The position numbers were made by a program, and so were the translations under genes. The notes below the pieces were generated by a model. The model saw only the letters and a list, made by a program, of their open reading frames with translations, was not told the origin of the DNA and made no database searches. Shown piece after piece: positions 10,378-15,000 of a stretch of 15,000 nt of DNA (positions are counted from its first letter, which is position 1; each line of letters opens with the position of its first letter). Location of the stretch: positions 62,501-77,500 of the forward strand of contig JACVTC010000098.1 in NCBI GenBank assembly GCA_016946835.1, given 5' to 3'. The stretch comes from Neocallimastix lanati (nom. inval.) (taxonomy: Eukaryota > Neocallimastigomycota > Neocallimastigomycetes > Neocallimastigales > Neocallimastigaceae).

Positions 10378-10685
10378 GTAGTATGATTGAAAATTTTATA
10401 TTACATAATCGAATGTGAACTGACTATCTCCTGCTGTAATTGTACTTCCATTAATTTTAAGACATGAATCTATTTCATTTGATGGTCCTTTTACTCTTAC
10501 AAATACTTTTATATTTTCAGAACTTTATAATATATAATTTATGAAAAAAAATAAATTAAATATTATTATGAATAAAAAATTTGATAAAAAATATACAAAA
10601 AGAAAGAAAAAAATATATATATATATTAAAATAGTATGATATATTTACTATACCTTGCATTATTTCTATCATTAACTTTTATCAT
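2871..10685 (-). CDS. KIF15: Kinesin-12 family motor (KIF15-like), complete, 15 exons
   Basis: Microtubule motor; characterised kinesin-12 proteins act on the mitotic spindle (animals) or phragmoplast (plants). Exons in coding order: 10654-10685, 10405-10522, 10155-10178, 9680-10028, 9227-9463, 8760-8946, 8383-8509, 7453-8220, 5616-7172, 5177-5299, 5049-5102, 4764-4874, 3667-4608, 3134-3433, 2871-2957. They join in frame to 5,016 nt, 1,671 residues, stop TAG; human KIF15 is about 1,390. The motor domain covers residues 15-350: P-loop GQTGTGKT (85-92), switch I NTQSSRSH (216-223), switch II LVDLAGSE (249-256), and the family-typical [15 protein letters not shown] and [11 protein letters not shown] blocks. 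A coiled-coil stalk follows, with a disordered Asn-rich insert (about 820-945), and a C-terminal [11 protein letters not shown] block like the KIF15 tail. Start: first Met of the exon upstream of the first motor strand; this short exon 1 is the least certain part. The first Arg of the RxRP motif is kept, but the motif reads RVKG. Confidence 0.9.
3434..3666 (-). repeat. KIF15 intron 13, filled with poly(T) and (TAA)n on the + strand
   Basis: Of 233 bp, 3489-3527 is T39 (+ strand) and about 3542-3598 is a TAA/ATA microsatellite of about 19 units. Read in the gene's direction, a TTA repeat follows the donor GTAAGT and an A39 run precedes the acceptor TTAG. This is the most repetitive intron in the window. 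Confidence 0.9.
6183..6542 (-). other. KIF15: Disordered segment with four NTP(T/S)PK(I/T)K motifs and an Asn tract
   Basis: Within exon 9 the motif N-T-P-T/S-P-K-I/T-K occurs four times (at about 6519-6542, 6459-6482, 6405-6428 and 6183-6206; protein residues 825, 845, 863 and 937). Three copies are about 20 residues apart; the fourth is separated from them by a 59-residue Asn-rich tract (874-932). Each copy supplies two minimal Ser/Thr-Pro sites followed by Lys. The segment is low-complexity and should not form coiled coil. Confidence 0.9.
6246..6371 (-). repeat. 42-bp coding minisatellite, three copies ([14 protein letters not shown])
   Basis: On the + strand the marker TAGTGA recurs at 6283, 6325 and 6367, exactly 42 bp apart. 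Each unit encodes 14 residues, two copies identical in protein and a third with one N-to-D change. It lies within wider AAT-type repeat (6219-6395), with the period kept a multiple of three. Confidence 0.92.
8533..8565 (+). repeat. A33 homopolymer in KIF15 intron 6
   Basis: Uninterrupted A run on the + strand, near the acceptor end of a 250-bp intron, so it is a T33 tract in the transcript ending about 23 bases before the GAAG acceptor. A second long run (T24, about 9022-9045) and a TTTA array (about 9071-9116) lie in intron 5. Confidence 0.9.
10155..10178 (-). other. KIF15: 24-nt micro-exon (exon 3) of the kinesin motor domain
   Basis: Encodes eight residues, IGNGDTTQ, joining FTFDY of exon 2 to DMVFQTVG of exon 4. 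It sits where KIF15 has the ADVDTTQESVF-like stretch, so the DTTQ residues are family-conserved and the exon is required for a normal head. It is flanked by AATAG and GTAAGA splice signals and is phase 0 at both ends. Confidence 0.85.
10338..10376 (+). repeat. (ATT)n microsatellite in KIF15 intron 2
   Basis: About 13 ATT units, close to the 5' end of the intron in the gene's direction (donor at 10403-10404). Repeats of this class occupy many of the introns in the window. Confidence 0.9.
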
Positions 10686-11239
10686 ATTTTTTAAAACGTA
10701 TAAAAAAAAAAAAAATACATATATATATATATATATATAATGTTTATTCATTTTTAGTATTTTTATTTTACTAATGTTTTATTTTATGTATTTAATATTA
10801 CCAGTTTCATTCATTTCGAATTAAATTTTAAATTAATTAATCATAATTTCAAAATCTAGATTTCAAATACATTTTCTAAACCAAAGTTTAAAAAAAAAAT
10901 AAAAAAATAAAAATATTAAAGTTTTATTTTTTTTTTTTTTTCATTCTTTTACAAAAAAATTTTTTTTCTTATAAATTTTTTTATTTTAATTAATACAATC
11001 AATATAAAATGAATATAATTAATATATAAAATAAATTGATTAATTTAATATAAATTTGTTAATTTCTCATAAAAATTTTTAATTTTATATTTTGAATATT
11101 TATTTATTTATTTATCTATTTATCTATTTACTTATATATTAAATAAAATAAATAAATTTTATATTTATATAGTAATTAAATATTTTTTATAATAAGCAAA
11201 AAAAAAAAAAAAGTAAACTACAGTAAAATATTAATAATA

Positions 11240-11363
11240 ATTTAATGATAATGATTATCATATTAAAAAAAAATGATAATAAATAAATATATTTTTATAA
11301 ATAAATATTAATATAATAATTGAATTTAGTTTTACATATTATCATTATGATAATAAAACTAAA
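11240..11363. promoter_or_regulatory. Two hairpins built of paired inverted TGATAA sites
   Basis: ATGATAA at 11245-11251 faces TTATCAT at 11255-11261 with a 3-nt loop. TTATCAT faces ATGATAA again at 11339-11353 with a 1-nt loop, and the second pair lies inside a longer stem TTTAGTTTTA/TAAAACTAAA (11325-11363, with a 4-nt bulge). A fifth site is at 11273-11279. TGATAA fits the fungal GATA-factor consensus WGATAR. The position is about 560-680 bp upstream of the KIF15 start. Such sites are common by chance in AT-rich DNA, so the regulatory call is tentative. Confidence 0.35.
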
Positions 11364-11398
11364 AGAAAGTAAAAGAAAAATTAATAAAATTAAATAAT

Positions 11399-11463
11399 GT
11401 TCCAATTCTAGCCCCCGAAGTGGCAAATTGATTTTGATTAATAAATTCACATCGACTATCAAC
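11399..11463. other. Short GC-richer island of unknown origin
   Basis: This 65-bp stretch includes GCCCCCGAAGTGGC (11411-11424), by far the most GC-rich string in the spacer. On the minus strand it reads GCCAC-TTCG-GGGGC, a stem with one A-G mismatch closed by a C(UUCG)G tetraloop, followed by TAGAATTGGAAC. That order faintly recalls the 5' stem-loop of U6 snRNA, but the ACAGAG box and the rest of U6 are absent. A 33-codon minus-strand ORF (with NQNQFATSGARIGTLF) also crosses it. Fragment of a dead gene, RNA relic or structured UTR are all possible. Confidence 0.4.
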
Positions 11464-11478
11464 TTATAAGTGATTAAG

Positions 11479-11479
11479 T

Positions 11480-11538
<59 letters not shown>

Positions 11539-11600
11539 TTACTTTTTATCTATCTATTATTTATTTATTTATTTATTTAGTTATTTAGTTATTTAGTTAT
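11479..11600. repeat. TTTA tetranucleotide array with a TTAGTTAT tail
   Basis: About 15 TTTA units (11479-11541), a break with TCTA units, a second short TTTA block (about 11557-11577) and three exact TTAGTTAT octamers (11577-11600). Simple-sequence expansion in the spacer, no evident function. Confidence 0.9.
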
Positions 11601-12187
11601 ATAATTAGTTTGTTATTCATTTTATTTATTTCAAATTAATTATTAAAACTGAATCATTATCTATTGTAATATATCCTATCCAAATTTTTTAAATCGTTAT
11701 ACCAAATTGTATATAAAAAAAATTATATTATTATAATTATTAAATTGTTGGTATTACTACTACTACCTGTTGTGGATAATTGTTTAAATAACTTATTATA
11801 TATGTGTTCAACTATTATATACATTTATTTATATTATTATTCAATAACAATATAATTTATGAATATCTTCATAGAAAATAATAATTAATTATAAAAAAAA
11901 TTATTATATAAATAAAAAACTGAAATACTGTGCCCAAAATCCAAAAATGATAATATTATAAATTATATATATTTATATATTTATATTTTTTCTATCTATG
12001 AATCATTTTATAGACGACAATATAATAATAATTTTTAATTATTCTTTTAATTGTATTATATTTTATTATTGTTAATATAATAATTTATATATATATATTT
12101 ATATATATATATTTATATTTTTATTTTCATTTACTTTTTTTATTTTTTTTTTTTTTTTTACTTAATTATATAATAATTTATTTAAAA

Positions 12188-12195
<8 letters not shown>

Positions 12196-12230
<35 letters not shown>

Positions 12231-12231
12231 T
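12196..12231 (+). repeat. (ATT)n microsatellite downstream of VTC4
   Basis: About 11-12 ATT units embedded in T-rich sequence that runs from about 12130 to 12540, downstream of the VTC4 stop. In the VTC4 transcript this region would be A-rich. Confidence 0.85.
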
Positions 12232-12557
12232 TTATTTTTATTTTTTTATTTCATTTTACTTTATGATATTTTATATAAAACTATATTGTATTGTATTTTA
12301 TCATTATTTTATTTAATTTATTTAATTATTTATTATTATATTTTATTCATATATAATATATATAATTTTTTTATTTTTTTTTAATAAAAAAATTTTTATT
12401 GATTAAATATAATTTTTTTTTTTTTTTTATAATATTTTATTTATTTTTATTTTTTTGTTTTTATTTTTTTTTTTTTTTTATTTTTATTTTTATATATGAT
12501 AAATGATATATAAATATATAAATATATATATATTTTTTTTAATCTATCTCTTTCTAT

Positions 12558-15000
12558 TCAATGACGATGATCAATAACATTATGATTTTTAATATGTTCT
12601 AATTTAGCGGGAGCAGAAGTACTATATCTTCCCATATATATATTAGTTAAGTTAAATATGTAAAGCACTACTAACACTGAAGTTAATACATAAATGGCAG
12701 GCATTGAATCTAAAGGTTTACGATTTGGATTATGTTGAATACGTTTCTCACGCCATTGATATACATAATGACCAAACATAATAAAAAGAATGCCTGCAAA
12801 AGTATAGGAGATACCAAGTATAGGATTACCATAATAATAGATAACAATTGAGACATTACATACCATGACACCAATTTTATAATATTTTAAGAAAAGACGT
12901 TCATTGGCAAAGGAAACTTTAGGTTCACGACGAGTGGGTCTCTGTATACGATTACTTCGAGTGGTGATACTACGACGTAAGGTAGGAGAAATAAAATCAA
13001 AATTACTAATAGTGGTATTACCTATATTCCATGGCATTTTCACTTGACACATGGTAGTTTCACGTAGCGTGGCAATATTTAGAGGTGAACGTAAATCAAA
13101 ATTATTTTCATACATACGATAGAACCAATAAGGATTAATTTTGACTTTTTCGGGTATGAGCATGGCACATCCATGCATAAATTTTGAAAATTTAGGTACA
13201 GCTTCTACTAAATAACTGGAAGTTAATTCATTAATCCATTGTGGTGGTTCCTGACCAAATTGAGTCTGTAGTTTTACTTCTAATACAGCATAGGGGAATA
13301 AATATTTTTCTGAAGATTTTAAATGACGGTAGGGCCAATGCATACCTACATCATCACGTTTCCATTCACCCTTTTTGGCTTTAAGATCTTCACGAACAAA
13401 GGTTAATTCAGTATCCAGTGAGACACGAACTCTTTGATCATCTGGAAGTTGAAAAGCTGTTCTATTATATATGGTACGCATGGTAGGTCTTAATTGTTTA
13501 TCTATAATGGTAGCCTGTATTTCATGAGCAAGTTTAACCTTGGCCATTAGCTTTTCTTGTTTTTTAAAGTACGCTTCATCCTCTTCAACTGGGGACAGAT
13601 TTTTATAACGCTCTTTATCTTTACTATTGTCATTGTCGTTTTTAGTTGGTCGTTTACTGGAAATACTATCGTTAGCTTCCACAATATAATGACCTGAATT
13701 AAAATCATTAATCTTTGAAGGATCAATGGAAAATCTTTCCTTTATACTATTATCACCAGTCCAATCTTCTTTATGCGTTTTTCTTTCAGCAAAAACTTCA
13801 CTCTTACCCACCTCTTGAGTAGCCTCATATTCACTCTCTGACATTTGATGATTCCATTTAAGTTCACCATACCAACGATAACGGAAAGCAATGGCTAAAT
13901 TTGTTTTATGAAGACGATGATGATACAATTCTAAATTATGATTATCATAATAAACTGAAGAAATGAGAGGATTTTTTGGATGATCTAAATCTTGATTATC
14001 ACCAAAAACATAGATAGGTAAATGTCTCATGATAATTGATTTAACCTCCGTAACGTAATCTGGATGAACCCAATATTTAATGGATTTACGTACAAAGGAT
14101 TTATTATCAACATTCTTTTTAGGTGCCTCAGAACCATTAGTATCAGCAGATGGATTAGAATTATCTTGTGATTCATTCTCTGAATTTTCTTGATTACTGA
14201 GTAAGCCTTGAAGACTAGAACTTGAAGAATTAAAACCAGAATGATAAATGGAGCTAGTATTATTTTCACCTCCTTCTCCGGTACCTAAATTCTCACAATG
14301 TTCTAAATAGAATTTTTTGGAATAACGTATTTCATCATACAACTTACTTAACTTCAATAAACAAATATTCAAAAAAGGTTTCGAGAGCCACAATTTAGGC
14401 CATATATTTTCTTCTATTCTAGTAACGAACTGTTTTTTAATTTTATTAGCCTCTGAAACGTCTGATGGGGTGGTGTCAGTTAATACAACATTTTCCGAGG
14501 AATCTGAAGTAAATATGGTTGGTTGGTATCTAAATAAGATTTCTACTGCTTTTATAATATTTTCTAATAATCTTCGATGGCTAACAGCATATTTTTCTAA
14601 GAGACATATTTCTAAATTTCTTCTTTCAGCATCAAGAAAAACATTTTTCCAAAATTCCTTTTGAACATCTGGATTTTTAACAGATACTGAATGATGGTAT
14701 CTATGCTTACCTTTTCCTTTTCCTACAGAATTAGAACTATATTTTAATTTGGAAATAGCTAATTCTGGATTATTTTCATCAGGCCATAAGGCATTATTAT
14801 TTAAATGGGCCGGTAGTGGAGTATCCATATTATCAAATCCTAACTTCTGAGGAGATGCTAATGGATCTTCCTTTGAATCTACTAATTTAAATGAATTCTC
14901 ATCTTTTAAAACAGAAGCAAGACTACTTACTTTAGCACTATTTACACTATAATTATTTTCATATAGAGTTTCATTATCATTGTCATTTGAATTTTCAATT
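12558..15000 (-). CDS. VTC4: VTC4-like vacuolar polyphosphate polymerase, N-terminus beyond the window
   Basis: Catalytic subunit candidate of the vacuolar transporter chaperone complex, which makes inorganic polyphosphate from ATP and moves it into vacuoles or acidocalcisomes. The frame is open from the right edge with no stop, so the Met at 14826-14828 is internal; 813 residues are seen, stop TGA. Order: acidic Asn/Ser-rich linker (1-100), partial SPX-like helices (about 112-231), VTC tunnel domain (307-617), and a C-terminal DUF202 membrane domain (692-788). Residues equivalent to yeast Vtc4 active-site positions are present: RYRWYG (373-378), ERKTH (405-409), the Glu of VLEVKLQTQ (574) and PKFSK (602-606). 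The FQLP and VLEVKLQTQ forms fit Vtc4 better than Vtc2/Vtc3. No intron occurs in 2.4 kb and the base composition is visibly less AT-rich than the neighbouring exons. An SPX core block appears missing. Confidence 0.93.
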   Translation of the reverse strand, partial: IENSNDNDNETLYENNYSVNSAKVSSLASVLKDENSFKLVDSKEDPLASPQKLGFDNMDTPLPAHLNNNALWPDENNPELAISKLKYSSNSVGKGKGKHRYHHSVSVKNPDVQKEFWKNVFLDAERRNLEICLLEKYAVSHRRLLENIIKAVEILFRYQPTIFTSDSSENVVLTDTTPSDVSEANKIKKQFVTRIEENIWPKLWLSKPFLNICLLKLSKLYDEIRYSKKFYLEHCENLGTGEGGENNTSSIYHSGFNSSSSSLQGLLSNQENSENESQDNSNPSADTNGSEAPKKNVDNKSFVRKSIKYWVHPDYVTEVKSIIMRHLPIYVFGDNQDLDHPKNPLISSVYYDNHNLELYHHRLHKTNLAIAFRYRWYGELKWNHQMSESEYEATQEVGKSEVFAERKTHKEDWTGDNSIKERFSIDPSKINDFNSGHYIVEANDSISSKRPTKNDNDNSKDKERYKNLSPVEEDEAYFKKQEKLMAKVKLAHEIQATIIDKQLRPTMRTIYNRTAFQLPDDQRVRVSLDTELTFVREDLKAKKGEWKRDDVGMHWPYRHLKSSEKYLFPYAVLEVKLQTQFGQEPPQWINELTSSYLVEAVPKFSKFMHGCAMLIPEKVKINPYWFYRMYENNFDLRSPLNIATLRETTMCQVKMPWNIGNTTISNFDFISPTLRRSITTRSNRIQRPTRREPKVSFANERLFLKYYKIGVMVCNVSIVIYYYGNPILGISYTFAGILFIMFGHYVYQWREKRIQHNPNRKPLDSMPAIYVLTSVLVVLYIFNLTNIYMGRYSTSAPAKLEHIKNHNVIDHRH
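12636..12926 (-). other. VTC4: DUF202/VTC1-like membrane domain
   Basis: Opens with EPKVSFANERLFLKYY, the conserved pre-membrane motif, then three hydrophobic segments (about 12828-12875, 12753-12812 and 12636-12698) separated by a basic loop (QWREKRIQHNPNRK). It would anchor the subunit in the vacuolar membrane and form part of the channel. A short polar tail with several His residues follows. Confidence 0.88.
13149..14081 (-). other. VTC4: VTC polyphosphate-polymerase tunnel domain
   Basis: From KYWVHP to PKFSKFMHG. The basic residues that line the tunnel and the metal-binding Glu are conserved. Between the third and fourth conserved blocks is a Lys/Asn/Asp-rich insertion (about 13590-13680) longer than the yeast loop. 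YNRTAFQLPDDQRVRVSLDT and the EPPQW block are close to the fungal Vtc4 pattern. Confidence 0.9.
14307..14666 (-). other. VTC4: SPX-like segment of VTC4, apparently incomplete
   Basis: KEFWKNVFLDAERRNLEICL followed by a RRLLENIIKAVEIL helix matches the second long SPX helix, and LSKPF...LSKLYDEIR matches the end of the yeast Vtc4 SPX. Between them (about 14424-14531) lies a Ser/Thr/Asp-rich stretch where SPX domains normally have the Lys-rich L-N-x-T-G-F-x-K-I-x-K-K-x-D helix; only NKIKKQF resembles it. The first SPX helix, if present, is outside the window. Confidence 0.6.

Larger units (their letters stand above)
8383..10522 (-). other. KIF15: Kinesin motor domain region, exons 2-7
   Basis: Six exons encode the ATPase head. 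Exon 2 carries the first strand ENIKVFVRV; exon 3 is a 24-nt micro-exon; exon 4 has the P-loop and the loop reading [13 protein letters not shown]; exon 5 has switch I and most of switch II; exon 6 completes switch II and has [16 protein letters not shown]; exon 7 ends the domain with [16 protein letters not shown], leading into the neck. Intron phases here are mixed (0, 0, 1, 1, 2), unlike the stalk. All conserved catalytic motifs except RxRP are intact, so an active ATPase is expected. Confidence 0.9.
10686..12557. other. Spacer between VTC4 (3' end) and KIF15 (5' end)
   Basis: This 1.87-kb stretch must hold the VTC4 3' UTR and the KIF15 promoter. It is mostly A/T runs, TTTA and ATT arrays. 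About 10800-10870 is less repetitive and may be KIF15 5' leader or promoter. Two hairpins with GATA sites and a short GC-richer island are described separately. No tRNA, rRNA or complete protein gene was found; ORFs of about 30 codons at 11359-11463 and near 11824 (both minus) match nothing I recognise. Confidence 0.65.

Noticed and set aside
2871-10685. Ciliate or Dictyostelium origin suggested by AT richness and Asn-rich tracts
   Set aside because: TAA, TAG and TGA all end conserved proteins, which is against ciliate codes, and IFT20 is not expected in the non-ciliated Dictyostelium.
11738-11824. Minus-strand ORF of about 30 codons starting at 11824, with a QLSTTGSSSNTNN stretch
   Set aside because: It looks protein-like for a few residues but is short, ends in an Ile run at an ATT repeat, and shows no family match or splice partners. 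Kept only as a possible gene relic.
14027-14664. Short ORFs at 14027-14269 (minus) and 14470-14664 (plus)
   Set aside because: Both overlap the VTC4 frame and have no family resemblance.
1-15000. CRISPR arrays, tRNA genes, insertion sequences or bacterial operon features
   Set aside because: The repeats are simple-sequence or minisatellite type without regular unique spacers, no cloverleaf or transposase was recognised, and the genes are clearly eukaryotic with introns.

Overview
The window is nuclear DNA from an extremely AT-rich eukaryote. Long poly(A)/poly(T) runs, ATT/TAA and TTTA microsatellites and short AT-rich introns separate islands of ordinary coding sequence. Three protein genes can be read, and they end in TAA, TAG and TGA respectively, so the standard genetic code is in use. 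The gene content (a flagellar IFT gene plus a fungal-type VTC polyphosphate polymerase) and the composition together suggest a zoosporic fungus, most likely an anaerobic gut fungus (Neocallimastigomycota). That assignment is inference; no rRNA or other marker gene is present.

Layout. 1-875 is AT-rich 5' flank. 876-2009 (+) is a complete four-exon gene for IFT20, 132 residues once spliced. 2010-2870 is a convergent intergenic spacer with a small duplicated block. 2871-10685 (-) is a complete gene that I reconstructed as 15 exons encoding a 1,671-residue kinesin-12 (KIF15-like) motor: an N-terminal motor domain spread over small exons, then a long coiled-coil stalk interrupted by a disordered, Asn-rich segment with repeated Thr/Ser-Pro motifs. 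10686-12557 is a 1.9-kb spacer with tetranucleotide repeats, a pair of GATA-containing hairpins and one short GC-richer island of unknown origin. 12558-15000 (-) is the intronless 3' part (813 codons seen) of a VTC4-like polyphosphate polymerase, open to the right edge so its N-terminus lies outside the window.

The genes do not form an operon or an evident pathway. IFT20 belongs to flagellum assembly, kinesin-12 to spindle or microtubule organisation, and VTC4 to vacuolar polyphosphate storage. I see no new defence or mobile system here. The points most worth checking are the dominance of AAG 3' splice sites, the altered nucleotide-pocket motif and phospho-motif array in the kinesin, the 24-nt micro-exon, and the apparently degenerate SPX domain of the VTC protein.
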